This document shows, in pieces, positions 7,788 through 16,633 of a stretch of DNA of 64,000 bases. Under the pieces are notes generated by a model. That model searched no databases and was not told where the DNA came from. It was given only the letters and a program-made list of their open reading frames with translations. Position numbers and translations under genes: made by a program. Each line of letters starts with the position of its first letter. Within the stretch, counting starts at the first letter, position 1. This DNA comes from Nocardioides rotundus (GTDB taxonomy: Bacteria; Actinomycetota; Actinomycetes; Propionibacteriales; Nocardioidaceae). The stretch is taken from positions 2,185,001 through 2,249,000 of the forward strand of contig NZ_CP082922.1 of NCBI RefSeq assembly GCF_019931675.1. The letters are read 5' to 3'.

Positions 7788-8354
7788 ATGCCTATGCCGA
7801 CCAAGCCCGGCGTGTCCGGGTTCATCGCATCCGACCCGACCCTGTCCTTCACCCGGTACGGCGACGCCCGCTTCTACGCCCGCGTCGGCCTCCACCAGGA
7901 CGCCGAGCGCGACGAACAGGGCAACTTCCACGAGGTCGAGCCGTACTTCACCGACCTGATCATGTTCGGCCCCTCGGCCGAGCGGGCGCACGCCACCTAC
8001 CAGAAGGGCGACAACTTCATCGCCCAGGGCCAGGAACGCACGTATACGCAGAACGTCGACGGCGAGCAGGTGACCCGCGAGCAGTTCCGGGCCAGCACGA
8101 TCGGCCCGAACGGCAACATCACCACCTTCAGCATCGACCGCACCCCGCAGGCCGAGCGCGAGACCCCGGCCGTCGACGCCACCGCACGCGAAAGCACCTC
8201 ACAGCAGGCGTCGGCCGTCGACGCAGAGGCGGCCGAGAAGGAGCCCGCGGACCCGGTGGCCGACGTGCTCGCCGAGCGCGAATCCCAGGTCGCCCCCGAA
8301 CCCGTCTCCAGCCCGGCGCCGTCGGCGCAGGAACGCGAACCCGTCGCCCGATGA
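7788..8354 (+). CDS. Single-stranded DNA-binding-like (OB-fold) protein of the integrative element
   Basis: The protein has 188 residues. The first about 120 resemble the SSB OB-fold: SGFIASDPTLSFTRYGDARFYARVGL, then DLIMFGPSAERAHATYQKGDNFIAQGQ, where the K/RGD.hxV.G strand is characteristic. The last 70 residues are a disordered acidic Ala/Glu/Pro tail, as in SSB proteins, though it lacks the classical DDDIPF tip. It probably protects single-stranded DNA during transfer or replication of the element. The start is ATG 7788, preceded by GAGAGGAGA, rather than the upstream in-frame GTG. It lies between the IS3 element and a frameshifted gene. Confidence 0.75.
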   Translation: MPMPTKPGVSGFIASDPTLSFTRYGDARFYARVGLHQDAERDEQGNFHEVEPYFTDLIMFGPSAERAHATYQKGDNFIAQGQERTYTQNVDGEQVTREQFRASTIGPNGNITTFSIDRTPQAERETPAVDATARESTSQQASAVDAEAAEKEPADPVADVLAERESQVAPEPVSSPAPSAQEREPVAR

Positions 8355-8437
8355 CCACCGGACGGCACGATCGGGGCGGCCAGCTTCCTGGCCGCCCCGC
8401 ACCGTTCGGCTCGGCAGCTCGGTGAGGAGGAACCATC

Positions 8438-9086
8438 ATGAGCACGACACCGCACGACCCCGACGACCCGACTGGTGCGAATGAGGCCAGCGGCGGGGCT
8501 GCCTCCCCGGATCTGGAGCCTGCCGCCCGGGGTGCTGCAGCAGGTCAAGCGGATGGTGCAGGCCGAGTACGCCAAGGACCTGCGCACCCAGCTCGGCACC
8601 GTGCCCCGCACCATCAACTGGGACGCGCTGACCCCGGAAGATCTCGAGCAGGAGCTCCTCGCACTGAACGAGTGGGTCGACTGGCTGCGACACACCTACG
8701 GGCTGCCGCCGCAGATCATCCCGCCCATGTGGCACCGCCACCCCGAGTTGCTCTGGGAGCTCTCCGCACTCAGGCAGCACTGGCTGATCTGCTACGACCA
8801 GCAGGCCAAGGGCAACATGGGCGTCGTCTGGCACAACGACTTCGCCGCCGCCCGCGAACGCCTCCGCGACTGGGTCTCGATCTCGGGCAGCCGTCTTGAC
8901 CGTGACCGTCCCACGCGCATCACCGCGTGGCCCGGCGGCGAGGCTGACGACTGGACGCCGCCGGACACCAGCGAGCAGCCCGTCACCGAACGCAGCGCCG
9001 ACTTCGTCGCCTTCGTCCTCGACGCCGTCCGCGCCCGCGGCGAGGAGCAGGACGCGGCCATGCGGGAGATCATCGACAGCGAATAG
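8438..9086 (+). pseudogene. DUF4913-like integrative-element protein, frameshifted near the 5' end
   Basis: A strong ribosome site (GGTGAGGAGGAACCATC) precedes ATG 8438, which opens MSTTPHDPDDPTGANEASGG, a typical disordered N-terminus. Around 8497-8522 the good codon use moves to the neighbouring frame, which then encodes LPPGVLQQVKRMVQAEYAKDL, LNEWVDWLRHTYGLPPQIIP, MWHRHPELLWELSALRQHWLICY and an acidic tail to 9086. The W..H/P..h.EL.AL core resembles DUF4913, a family common on actinobacterial plasmids and integrative elements with no known function. A shorter product could start at ATG 8475, already in the second frame but without a ribosome site. Either a one-base deletion has broken the gene or this is a sequencing error. 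Confidence 0.6.
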
Positions 9087-9213
9087 GGCGCACGCCATCG
9101 CATCGGGGTCGGCCGGGACAGCAACGTTCCCGGCCGACCCTCCTTGCGTCCAGGCCCAGTGCCTCCGCGTCGTCCAGTCCGGTGTCCCCTGATCGTGCCC
9201 GTACCTGACCGGC

Positions 9214-9432
9214 ATGACCCGCCACAGCGACCAGTCCGCCGGCCGCCGGCTCTACGCCGACCCGGTCGTGCGCGACGAACCCGACATGGATCGGCTCGTC
9301 GACCTCGTGCTTCATCTCGCCGAGTCCCAGCACCGCGCGGCCACGCTCGCGCGTCCCAGTCGGCCAGGGCCAGAGCACGGATCGCCGGTCGCAGAATCAC
9401 TCGCGGACGAGGCCCAACCCAAGGAACAATGA
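9214..9432 (+). CDS. Small hypothetical protein
   Basis: This 72-residue reading frame reads MTRHSDQSAGRRLYADPVVRDEPDMDRLVDLVLHLAESQHR and ends AESLADEAQPKEQ. It lies between the DUF4913-like gene and the recombinase in the same orientation, where actinobacterial elements often carry a short gene or excisionase. I see no helix-turn-helix and no convincing ribosome site. The helix around residues 25-42 has normal codon use, so it may be real, but I cannot assign a function. Confidence 0.4.
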   Translation: MTRHSDQSAGRRLYADPVVRDEPDMDRLVDLVLHLAESQHRAATLARPSRPGPEHGSPVAESLADEAQPKEQ

Positions 9433-9493
9433 ACCACCCTCGACCCGGCCCGGCACCGGCGCGAACGGTTCTCGAGGGCCGATGGAGGATGTC

Positions 9494-11245
9494 ATGACGA
9501 TCTCATTGCCCACAGGACAGCCGCTGGATCTACAGAACCTGGCACTCACCGCAGTGACGTACCAGCGGGTATCCACCGAGGAACAGGCCGCCAAGGGCGG
9601 TCAACGCGAGGGCTTCTCGATCCCCGCCCAGCGGCAGGCCAACCAGCGCAAGGCCGACGAGATCGGCGCCACCATCGTGGAGGAGTTCGTCGACCCCGGC
9701 TACTCCGGGCGCACGCTTAAACGGCCCGACCTGCAGCGGATGCTGAAGTACATCAAGACCCACCAGGTCACGTACTGCATCGTCCACAAGCTCGACCGTC
9801 TCGCCCGTGACCGGCTCGTCGACCTCGAGATCCAGCGCGCCCTCATCGAGGCCGGCGTCACCCTCGTCTCGGTGACCGAGAGCATCGACGAGACCCCCTC
9901 CGGGACGCTCGTACACGGCGTCATGTCCGCGATCGCCGAGTTCTACTCCAAGAACCTCGCCGCCGAGGTCACCAAGGGCCTGACCCAGAAGATCGCCACC
10001 GGCGGCACTCCCGGGCGGGCACCGCTGGGCTACCTCAACGTCCGCAAGCACACCGAGGAAGGCCGCGAGTACCGCACCGTCGAGGTCGACCCGGAGCGGG
10101 CGCCGCTGATCCAGTGGGCCTTCGCCGTCTACGCCGCCGGCGACACCTCGGTCGAGAAGATACTCACCGACCTCACCGCCCGCGGCCTGACGACCGTGGC
10201 CACGCCGCAACGGCCGTCCAAGCCGGTCAGCAAGTCCGGGTTCTTCAAGCTCCTGCGCAACCCCTACTACATCGGACGGATCCGCTACAACGGAGCCGTC
10301 TACGACGGCAACCATCCCGCGATCGTCGACACCGAGGTCTGGGAACGAGTACAGCGTCTCCTGGACTCCCGCGCGCAGGCCGACGTCCGGTACCGCAAGC
10401 ACGAGCACCCCCTGAAGGGGATCCTGTACTGCGCGACCTGCAAGTCCCGGCTGCACCTGGACTTCGCCCGGAACAAGCAAGGGATCCGCTACGCCTACTA
10501 CGTCTGCTCCCGCCGGACCAGCAAGCGCACCACCTGCACCCGCAAGGCCGTTCCCGTCGGGATCGCCGAAGCCCTCGTCCAGACCTGCTACCAGCGGATC
10601 GGGATCAGCGAGGCAACCTACACCGCACTGGCCAAGCAGGTCGACGCCGCGTTCGATGAGCGGATGGCCTCCCGCTCGCAGGAGCTCGCCGAGCTGACCG
10701 CGAACCGCAAGCGCCTTCAGGCCGAGAGCGAGAAGCTCCTGGCCGCGCACTTCGCCGACGCCATCGACCTCGACACCCTCAAACGGCATCAGGACCGGAT
10801 CCGCACCGGACTCACTGAGATCGACCGCAAGCTCGAGAACGACCACGAGCAATACACCGGGCAACGCAAGTACCTCACCAGCGCCATGAAGCTGCTCACC
10901 TACTGCGCCACGATGTACGGGCGATCAGACGACGAAGCCAAGCGGCTCGCGAACCAAGCCTTCTTCGACAAGATCTACATCGGCGAGGACGAGCAGCCCG
11001 TCGTCGAACTCGCCGAGCCCTTCAACGCACTCGCCCCCGACACGCTTTCGCATGTCGGGGGTTCGAGTACGTCAACTACGGTGGAGCTGAGGGGACTCGA
11101 ACCCCTGACCCCTTGCATGCCATGCAAGTGCGCTACCAGCTGCGCCACAGCCCCAGGTCGTCCTCCGTGCGGAGGCAACGCGGACGATGTTAGCGGGCGT
11201 CGGTGCCCGACGCGAAATCGACCCCCGCAGGCTCGGTCCCGGTGA
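9494..11245 (+). CDS. Large serine recombinase (integrase) of the integrative element
   Basis: The 583-residue protein integrates and excises the element. Domains in order: resolvase catalytic domain (residues about 18-165; YQRVSTEEQ with nucleophile Ser 27, then VHKLDRLARDR), Recombinase domain (about 185-290), a zinc ribbon with four cysteines (LYCATCKSRLHL and YYVCSRRTSKRTTCTRK) and a coiled coil (about 390-460). The start ATG 9494 is set by GGAGG at 9484-9488. Past about 11040 the frame continues through the tRNA-Ala gene and into the antisense of the next gene. The last about 65 residues (from HVGGSSTST) are therefore probably encoded by the attachment junction and chromosome, not by the element. 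The gene is the right-hand end of the integrated element. Confidence 0.92.
   Translation: MTISLPTGQPLDLQNLALTAVTYQRVSTEEQAAKGGQREGFSIPAQRQANQRKADEIGATIVEEFVDPGYSGRTLKRPDLQRMLKYIKTHQVTYCIVHKLDRLARDRLVDLEIQRALIEAGVTLVSVTESIDETPSGTLVHGVMSAIAEFYSKNLAAEVTKGLTQKIATGGTPGRAPLGYLNVRKHTEEGREYRTVEVDPERAPLIQWAFAVYAAGDTSVEKILTDLTARGLTTVATPQRPSKPVSKSGFFKLLRNPYYIGRIRYNGAVYDGNHPAIVDTEVWERVQRLLDSRAQADVRYRKHEHPLKGILYCATCKSRLHLDFARNKQGIRYAYYVCSRRTSKRTTCTRKAVPVGIAEALVQTCYQRIGISEATYTALAKQVDAAFDERMASRSQELAELTANRKRLQAESEKLLAAHFADAIDLDTLKRHQDRIRTGLTEIDRKLENDHEQYTGQRKYLTSAMKLLTYCATMYGRSDDEAKRLANQAFFDKIYIGEDEQPVVELAEPFNALAPDTLSHVGGSSTSTTVELRGLEPLTPCMPCKCATSCATAPGRPPCGGNADDVSGRRCPTRNRPPQARSR
11082..11154 (-). tRNA. tRNA-Ala (anticodon GGC)
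   Basis: A 73-base cloverleaf folds on the minus strand. The acceptor stem GGGGCTG/CAGCTCC includes the G3-U70 pair that specifies alanine, followed by discriminator A. The D arm contains GCGCAGCTGGTAGCGC. The anticodon stem CTTGC/GCAAG encloses loop ATGGCAT, with anticodon GGC reading GCC codons. The T arm is AGGGGTTCGAGTCCCCT. CCA is not encoded. The 3' end faces the serine recombinase gene, so this tRNA is the probable chromosomal integration site. It overlaps the 3' extension of the integrase reading frame on the other strand. Confidence 0.95.
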
Positions 11246-11879
11246 ACTGCCGACCGCCCGTCACGTTGTAGGCCGCCAGCCGCAGCCCGCCCTTGTGCGG
11301 GTGCTCCGCGAGGACCGCCCAGCCGCAGTTGTCCATCCCGCGGAGGTGGCGTCGGGCGTCGTCGCTCCACCCGAGCAGCGCCGCGATGCCGACCATGCCG
11401 GAGGCGCCGTGCATCATCACGATGCCGGTCTCCCCCGGCGCCAGCTCGTCCAGGCACTCGGTGAGCACGGCCGCGAGCCGGGCCCGTACCTGCACCGTGC
11501 TCTCCGACCCGCGCACCAGCAGCGACTCGTCGTCGCGCAGCCAGGCCGCGTGCTCCTCGGGGAAGCGCTGGGCGAACTCCGGGATCGTCAGCCCCGAGCG
11601 CACACCCAGGTCGAACTCACGCAGCCGCGGGTCCGGGGTCGCGACCAGGCCGGTCCGCTTCTCGACGTACGCCATCGACTGGCGCGCGCGGGTCAGGTCG
11701 CTGGTCCACAGCCGCGAGGGCCGCATCGCCGCGAGGGTCGGGGCGACGCTGGAGGCCTGGCCGTGGCCGGTCTCGTCCAGCTCGACGTCGATGTGCCCCT
11801 GGGCCCGCCCGAGGTAGTTCCAGGCGGTCTGCCCGTGCCGGACCAGGACGAGGGTGCGGGGTGCAGCCGCCTCAGTCAT
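11190..11879 (-). CDS. Histidine phosphatase family protein, GpgP-like
   Basis: This 229-residue protein has the phosphatase signature LVLVRHGQTAWN (Arg 14, catalytic His 15), then TSDLTRARQS and a second His in VMMHGASGMVG. Its place directly after nadD and rsfS matches the actinobacterial nadD-rsfS-gpgP order (Rv2421c-Rv2420c-Rv2419c in Mycobacterium tuberculosis). GpgP removes phosphate from glucosyl-3-phosphoglycerate in methylglucose lipopolysaccharide synthesis, and that activity is possible here. The family is broad, though, and substrate cannot be read from sequence. The start ATG 11879 overlaps the end of rsfS by 8 bp, so the genes are translationally coupled. Confidence 0.85.
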   Translation of the reverse strand: MTEAAAPRTLVLVRHGQTAWNYLGRAQGHIDVELDETGHGQASSVAPTLAAMRPSRLWTSDLTRARQSMAYVEKRTGLVATPDPRLREFDLGVRSGLTIPEFAQRFPEEHAAWLRDDESLLVRGSESTVQVRARLAAVLTECLDELAPGETGIVMMHGASGMVGIAALLGWSDDARRHLRGMDNCGWAVLAEHPHKGGLRLAAYNVTGGRQFTGTEPAGVDFASGTDAR

Positions 11880-12249
11880 GGGCGGCCGTGACCTCGGCCG
11901 GCAGCTCGATGGAGGGGGTGTCGCGCCAGAGCCGCTCGAGGGCGTAGAACTGCCGCTCCTCCTCGTGCAGGACGTGCACCACCAGGTCGCCGTAGTCCAG
12001 CAGCACCCAGCGACCCTCGCGGTGCCCCTCGCGACGGATCGGCTTGGCGTCGACCTCGCGCAGCCTGTCCTCGACCTCCTCGACGATCGCGCGGACCTGC
12101 CGGTCGTTGCTGCCGGAGGCGACGAGGAAGGCGTCGGTGATCGCGAGCTGGTCGCTGACGTCGAACGCGACGACGTCCTTCGCGAGCTTGTCGGCCGCGG
12201 CGAGCGCGGCGACCCGGACCAGCTCCAGAGCGTGGTCGGTGGCGGTCAT
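11872..12249 (-). CDS. rsfS: Ribosomal silencing factor RsfS
   Basis: The protein has 125 residues. RsfS binds ribosomal protein uL14 and blocks joining of the subunits under nutrient stress. The sequence fits the family throughout: [44 protein letters not shown], then [36 protein letters not shown], including the conserved DxFxxxSG and GxWxLxDYGDxVVHxF elements. The start ATG 12249 overlaps the nadD stop in ATGA; the reading frame continues upstream, but only as antisense or shifted nadD. Order nadD-rsfS is conserved across bacteria. Confidence 0.95.
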   Translation of the reverse strand: MTATDHALELVRVAALAAADKLAKDVVAFDVSDQLAITDAFLVASGSNDRQVRAIVEEVEDRLREVDAKPIRREGHREGRWVLLDYGDLVVHVLHEEERQFYALERLWRDTPSIELPAEVTAAHD

Positions 12250-12863
12250 GCGGGGTGCTCCCAATCGGTCGGCACCGGGTCGGGACCCGGGTAGAGGTTG
12301 TGCTTGGCGATGTACTGGACGACGCCGTCCGGCACGAGGTACCACACCGGCTCGCCGCGCTTCTTGCGCTCGCGGCAGTCGGTGGAGGAGATGGCCAGGG
12401 CGGGGATCTCCACCATGGTGACCCTGTCGGCCGGGATCTTGGCGAGCGTCTCAGGATCCATCGCATAGCCGGGGCGGGTACAGCCCACGAAGTTCGCCAG
12501 GGAGAACAGCTCGTCGGCGTCGCGCCAGGTGAAGATGTCGGCCAGCGCGTCCGCGCCGGTGATGAAGTAGAGCTCCGCGTCCGGCATCTCGGCGCGCAGG
12601 TCCCGCAGGGTGTCGATGGTGTACGTCGGCCCGTTGCGGTCGATGTCCACGCGGGAGACGGTGAACCGCGGGTTGGCCGCGGTCGCCACCACCGTCATCA
12701 GGTAGCGGTCCTCCGCCGGGCTCACCTCACGGTCGGACTTCTGCCAGGGCGCACCGGTCGGGACGAAGATCACCTCGTCCAGGTCGAACCAGGACTGCAC
12801 CTCCGAGGCTGCGACCAGGTGGCCGTGGTGGATGGGGTCGAACGTCCCGCCCATCACGCCCAC
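12246..12863 (-). CDS. nadD: Nicotinate-nucleotide adenylyltransferase
   Basis: The 205-residue enzyme joins nicotinate mononucleotide to AMP to make deamido-NAD, a step of NAD biosynthesis in the cytosol. The nucleotidyltransferase motif [12 protein letters not shown] (5-16) and the C-terminal [13 protein letters not shown] motif are both present. [15 protein letters not shown] and [20 protein letters not shown] blocks also match. Length is normal. The start is taken at the codon giving [10 protein letters not shown]. The gene begins a tight unit with rsfS and the phosphatase. Confidence 0.95.
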   Translation of the reverse strand: MGVMGGTFDPIHHGHLVAASEVQSWFDLDEVIFVPTGAPWQKSDREVSPAEDRYLMTVVATAANPRFTVSRVDIDRNGPTYTIDTLRDLRAEMPDAELYFITGADALADIFTWRDADELFSLANFVGCTRPGYAMDPETLAKIPADRVTMVEIPALAISSTDCRERKKRGEPVWYLVPDGVVQYIAKHNLYPGPDPVPTDWEHPA

Positions 12864-12898
12864 GCGGCGTGACCGGCCCTCGATCGCGGTCCGGGTGT

Positions 12899-13051
12899 TC
12901 AGCTGTGATCGCGTCCCGCGCCGAAGGCGACCAGGCCCACCAGGGCGAACAGCAGGATGCCCAGGGCCCCGACGCCGATGGCGTAGGGGATCCAGGGGGC
13001 AGCGGCTTCGGACCCACCCTCGGTGGCCAGGATCGTGGCGGTGCTCAGCAT
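12899..13051 (-). CDS. Small single-span membrane protein
   Basis: The 50-residue protein [20 protein letters not shown] is followed by one membrane helix ([26 protein letters not shown]) and a charged end RDHS. The family is unknown; similar small proteins occur between proA and nadD in related actinobacteria. An in-frame ATG at 13060 would add three residues. I prefer 13051 because a good -10 hexamer sits 7 bp upstream, consistent with leaderless translation. Confidence 0.65.
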   Translation of the reverse strand: MLSTATILATEGGSEAAAPWIPYAIGVGALGILLFALVGLVAFGAGRDHS

Positions 13052-13058
13052 GGGCCGC

Positions 13059-13064
13059 ATCATA
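13059..13064 (-). promoter_or_regulatory. Predicted -10 element of a leaderless promoter
   Basis: On the minus strand TATGAT is followed by GCGGCCC and then ATG 13051, so transcription would begin at or next to the start codon. No ribosome site is present. A weak -35-like GTGACGG lies about 19 bp upstream. Confidence 0.45.
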
Positions 13065-13070
13065 ACGGGA

Positions 13071-14321
13071 TCAGCGGACGTGACCGTCACCGGTGACGAC
13101 GTACTTCGTCGACGTCATCTCCGGCAGGCCCATCGGACCGCGGGCGTGCAGCTTCTGGGTGGAGATCCCGATCTCCGCACCGAAGCCGAACTCTCCCCCG
13201 TCGGTGAAGCGCGTCGAGGCGTTGACCAGCACCGCCGCCGCGTCCACGGCCGCCGTGAACCGGCGTGCCGCGCCCTGGTCCTCGGTGACGATCGCCTCGC
13301 TGTGCTGGGTGGAGTGCTCTCGGATGTGCTCCAGCGCCGCGTCGAGGGAGGGTACGACGGCCGCCGCCAGCTCGAGGGCGAGGTACTCGGTGTCCCAGTC
13401 CTCCTCGCCTGCGGGCAGCACGCCGTCGTACGCCGCGAACGCCGCATCCCCGTGCACCGTCACCCCGGCCTCCTGCAGCGCCCGCACCACCCGGGGCAGG
13501 AACTCCCCGGCCACGTCGGCATGCACCAGCAGGGACTCCGCCGCGTTGCACACGCTCGGGCGGTGGGTCTTGGCGTTCAGCACGATGGCCAGCGCCTTGT
13601 CCAGGTCGGCTGCCCGGTCGACGTACACATGACAGTTGCCGACGCCGGTCTCGATCACCGGCACGGTCGACTGCTCGACGACGGAGCTGATCAGCCCGGC
13701 TCCCCCGCGCGGGACCAGGACGTCGACCAGCCCGCGGGCCCGCATCAGCGCCTTCACCGCGTCGTGGGAGTCCCCCGGCACCAGCTGGATCGCGTCCGCG
13801 GGCAGGCCGGTCGACTCCACCGCGTCGCGCAGCACGCCGGCGATCGCGGCGTTGCTGGACCGGGCCGAGGAGGACCCGCGCAGCAGGACGGCGTTCCCGG
13901 ACTTCAGGCAGATCCCGGCGGCGTCGGCGGTCACGTTGGGCCGGGCCTCGTAGATCATCCCCACCACGCCGAAGGGGACGCGGACCTGGCGCAGCTCCAG
14001 CCCGTTGGCCAGGGTGCCACCGCGCAGCACCTCGCCGACTGGGTCGGGCAGGCCGGCGACCTCGCGCAGCCCCTCGGCCATGCCGGCGACCCGCTCCTCG
14101 GTCAGCCGGAGCCGGTCGAGCAGGTGGTCGGGCGTGCCGGACTCCTCCGCGCGGGCGAGGTCCTCGGCGTTGGCCGTCAGCACGTCCTGGGCCCGCTCCT
14201 CCAGGCGGTCGGCCATGGCCCTCAGCGCGGAGTCCTTCGCCGCACGCGTGGCCAGCGCCAGGTCCAGGCTCGCCGTGCGCGCACGACGGGCGACGGCCTC
14301 CAGCTCCGCGGTGACGTCCAT
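13071..14321 (-). CDS. proA: Glutamate-5-semialdehyde dehydrogenase (gamma-glutamyl phosphate reductase)
   Basis: The 416-residue cytosolic enzyme reduces gamma-glutamyl phosphate to glutamate semialdehyde with NADPH, the second step of proline synthesis. Family blocks include [38 protein letters not shown], the catalytic cysteine in [17 protein letters not shown] (about residue 257) and the end [34 protein letters not shown]. The start ATG 14321 gives [15 protein letters not shown]; the open frame upstream is not homologous. The partner gene proB is not in this window, so proA stands alone here. Confidence 0.95.
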   Translation of the reverse strand: MDVTAELEAVARRARTASLDLALATRAAKDSALRAMADRLEERAQDVLTANAEDLARAEESGTPDHLLDRLRLTEERVAGMAEGLREVAGLPDPVGEVLRGGTLANGLELRQVRVPFGVVGMIYEARPNVTADAAGICLKSGNAVLLRGSSSARSSNAAIAGVLRDAVESTGLPADAIQLVPGDSHDAVKALMRARGLVDVLVPRGGAGLISSVVEQSTVPVIETGVGNCHVYVDRAADLDKALAIVLNAKTHRPSVCNAAESLLVHADVAGEFLPRVVRALQEAGVTVHGDAAFAAYDGVLPAGEEDWDTEYLALELAAAVVPSLDAALEHIREHSTQHSEAIVTEDQGAARRFTAAVDAAAVLVNASTRFTDGGEFGFGAEIGISTQKLHARGPMGLPEMTSTKYVVTGDGHVR

Positions 14322-14385
14322 GCACCCGATCCTAGGAGCGGGCCCGGCGCAGACGCGCGGCGTCCCAGGGACGGGACGGCTCAGG

Positions 14386-14574
14386 TCAGCGCGGACCCTC
14401 GTGCCGCTCGATGTCGATCTCCGGCTCGGGCGCCTCGACGGCGCAGTACTCCGCCTGCCCCTCAGCGCGGCTCTCCGCCGCACGCCGCCCGCGCAGGACC
14501 ACGACGAGTGCAGCAACGATCAGGGCAGCAACGACCACTGCCAGGACGATGACCAGGGCGACCAGGACGTTCAT
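14386..14574 (-). CDS. Small membrane protein
   Basis: The 62-residue product has one strongly hydrophobic N-terminal helix ([27 protein letters not shown]) followed by a stop-transfer RGRR and an acidic cytoplasmic tail ([17 protein letters not shown]). No family is recognised. It lies between proA and the etf operon on the same strand, with a ribosome site (GAGGAACCTC region) upstream of ATG 14574. Confidence 0.6.
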   Translation of the reverse strand: MNVLVALVIVLAVVVAALIVAALVVVLRGRRAAESRAEGQAEYCAVEAPEPEIDIERHEGPR

Positions 14575-14675
14575 GAGGTTCCTCGCGAGGGCTGCAGGCG
14601 GCTCGAGTTCAGGACACGGACCACGCTAGGGCTCCGCCCGCGCTGACGCCAGAGCCCGCTGACCGGAGAGACAGC

Positions 14676-14714
14676 GCGGCGGGCCGGTGTCATCTGGTGA
14701 CACCGACCCGCCGC
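14676..14714 (-). terminator. Strong hairpin downstream of etfA
   Basis: Stem GCGGCGGG-C-GGTGTCA pairs with its complement across a 5-base loop (14693-14697), with a single mismatched pair. It begins 24 bp after the etfA stop and lacks a T-run, as is usual for actinobacterial terminators. Confidence 0.7.
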
Positions 14715-14737
14715 ACCACGTCAGGCGGCTGGACCGT

Positions 14738-15691
14738 TCAGCCCTTGCGCTCCTCGGTCTTCTCGGCCACGGAGGGGAACACCGAGTGCAGGTCGCCCAC
14801 GACGCCGAAGTCGACCAGCTCGAAGATCGGCGCCTCCTCGTCCTTGTTGACCGCGACGATCGTCTTGGAGGTCTGCATGCCGGCCCGGTGCTGGATCGCA
14901 CCGGAGATGCCGCCGGCGATGTAGAGCTGCGGCGAGACGGTCTTGCCGGTCTGCCCGATCTGGAAGGAGTGCTGGATCCAGCCGGAGTCGACGGCCGCGC
15001 GGGACGCGCCCACGGCGGCGCCCAGGGAGTCGGCCAGCTTCTCCACCGGCTCGAAGTTGCCGCCGGTGCCACGACCGCCGGCGACCACGATCGCGGCCTC
15101 GGTCAGCTCGGGGCGGCCGGTCGCCTTCCGCGGCTGCGAGGCCACGATCTGCGCGCCCTTGGCGGCGTCGGACACGGTGGCCGCGAAGTCCTCGCGGGCC
15201 GCGGCGCCGTCGGCCGCCTCCGGGGTCGCGGAGTTGGGCTTGACCGTGATGATCGGCGTGCCCTGGGTGACCTTCGCCTTGACCGTGTAGTTGCCCGCGA
15301 AGACGGACTGGGTCGTGACGGGGCCCTCCTCGACGTCGACGGCGTCGGTGATCAGCCCGGAGTCGAGCTTGATCGCCAGCCGCCCGGCGACCTCCTTGCC
15401 CTCGACGGTGGAGGGGATGAGGATCGCGGCCGGCGAGGTCTTCTCCGCCAGCTGCTGCAGCGCCTCGGCCTTGGGGGCCACCAGGAAGCCGCGGATCTCG
15501 GCGTCGTCGATGGTGTAGACCTTCTCCGCGCCGTACTGCTTGACGGCCTCGACGGCGGCGTCGGCCTGGTCGGCCGGGCCGATGAAGACGGCCGAGGGCT
15601 CGCCGAGGCGGCGGGCCAGGGTCAGCAGCTCGAAGGTGGGCTTGCGGACCTTGCCGTCCGCGTGGTCGATCAGGACCAGAACCTCAGACAT
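14738..15691 (-). CDS. etfA: Electron transfer flavoprotein alpha subunit
   Basis: The 317-residue subunit binds FAD and passes electrons from acyl-CoA dehydrogenases to the quinone pool. The C-terminal FAD domain is intact: [20 protein letters not shown] (SGAIQH at 263-268) followed by [22 protein letters not shown]. The N-terminal domain begins [20 protein letters not shown]. It follows etfB on the same strand with a 15-bp gap, so the two are one transcript. The context of an enoyl-CoA hydratase and other CoA genes fits fatty or amino acid oxidation. Confidence 0.95.
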   Translation of the reverse strand: MSEVLVLIDHADGKVRKPTFELLTLARRLGEPSAVFIGPADQADAAVEAVKQYGAEKVYTIDDAEIRGFLVAPKAEALQQLAEKTSPAAILIPSTVEGKEVAGRLAIKLDSGLITDAVDVEEGPVTTQSVFAGNYTVKAKVTQGTPIITVKPNSATPEAADGAAAREDFAATVSDAAKGAQIVASQPRKATGRPELTEAAIVVAGGRGTGGNFEPVEKLADSLGAAVGASRAAVDSGWIQHSFQIGQTGKTVSPQLYIAGGISGAIQHRAGMQTSKTIVAVNKDEEAPIFELVDFGVVGDLHSVFPSVAEKTEERKG

Positions 15692-15706
15692 GACTCTCCC
15701 AGCTCC

Positions 15707-16504
15707 TCAGATGAACTTCTTCGACGCGAGGAAGTCGACCAGCGCCTGCGCGCCCGAGCCGTCCTCGTCGGTGACGACCTCGCCCTGCGTGCGCGGCGGG
15801 CGCTCGGTGGTGTCCTCCACCTGCGTCCACGCCACGGCCAGGCCGACCTTGTCGGCCTCGACGCCGATGTCGGAGAGCGAGTAGGTCTCCAGCGGCTTCT
15901 TCTTCGCCGCCATGATCCCCTTGAAGGAGGGGTAGCGGGCCTCGCCGGACTGGTCGGTCACGCTCAGCACGAGCGGCATGGTGGCGCCGACGACCTCGGT
16001 GGCGGTGTCGCCGTCGCGCTTGACCCGCACCTGGTCGCCCTGGCTCTCGATGACCGAGGCCATGGTGACCTGGGGCAGCCCGAGGCGCTCGGCGAGCATG
16101 GCGGGGACGACGCCCATGGCGCCGTCGGTGGAGCCCATGCCGCACACCACCAGGTCGACCTTGTTCTCGCCGGAGATCTTCTCCACGGCCTTGGCCAGCA
16201 CCAGCGAGGTGGCGATCGCGTCGGAGCCGGCGACCGCGTCGTCGACCACGTGCACGCCGGAGTCCGCGCCCATCTGCAGCGCCTTGCGCACCGCGTCGAC
16301 GCCGGCCTCGGGGCCGACGGACAGGGCGGTCACCGTGGTGTCGTCACCGGCCTTCTCCTTCAGCTGCAGCGCCTGCTCGACGGCGTACTCGTCGAGCTCG
16401 GAGAGCAGCCCGTCGACGCCCTCGCGGTCCACGGTGTTGTCCGACTCGAACCGCCGGTCGCCTGTCGCGTCCGGCACGTACTTCACACATACGACAATGT
16501 TCAT
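15707..16504 (-). CDS. etfB: Electron transfer flavoprotein beta subunit
   Basis: The 265-residue partner of EtfA binds AMP and forms the EtfAB heterodimer. It starts MNIVVCVKYVPDATGDRRF and has the family block VDLVVCGMGSTDGAMGVVPAMLAERLGLPQVT plus GDTATEVVGATMPLVLSVTDQSGEARYPSFKGIMAAKKKPLE, which carries the ETF beta signature. Length is normal. It is the first gene of the etfBA pair. Its ribosome site AAGGAGG lies unusually far upstream (22 bases) with a small hairpin between (see separate entry). Confidence 0.95.
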   Translation of the reverse strand: MNIVVCVKYVPDATGDRRFESDNTVDREGVDGLLSELDEYAVEQALQLKEKAGDDTTVTALSVGPEAGVDAVRKALQMGADSGVHVVDDAVAGSDAIATSLVLAKAVEKISGENKVDLVVCGMGSTDGAMGVVPAMLAERLGLPQVTMASVIESQGDQVRVKRDGDTATEVVGATMPLVLSVTDQSGEARYPSFKGIMAAKKKPLETYSLSDIGVEADKVGLAVAWTQVEDTTERPPRTQGEVVTDEDGSGAQALVDFLASKKFI

Positions 16505-16511
16505 GGTGACT

Positions 16512-16531
16512 GGCCCTGCGGGCCCCTCCTT
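16512..16531 (-). promoter_or_regulatory. Ribosome site plus hairpin in the etfB leader
   Basis: On the minus strand AAGGAGG (16531-16525) is followed by GGCCCGCAGGGCC, a 5-bp stem with a 3-base loop (16524-16512), then AGTCACC and ATG. Folding of the stem would bring the ribosome site to a normal distance. This is inferred from sequence only. Confidence 0.4.
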
Positions 16532-16633
16532 GCGATCGGATGGTCTGGCTGACGTTACTAGCCAGTCGGTACGGCGACCACGGCCGTCCGCGTGGGATGC
16601 CTCACGCGGTGTGTGACCGGCTCCACGCGGGGC

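Noticed and set aside
14687..16552. A 621-codon plus-strand frame over etfA and etfB
   Set aside because: It is antisense to both flavoprotein genes, which have complete family motifs.
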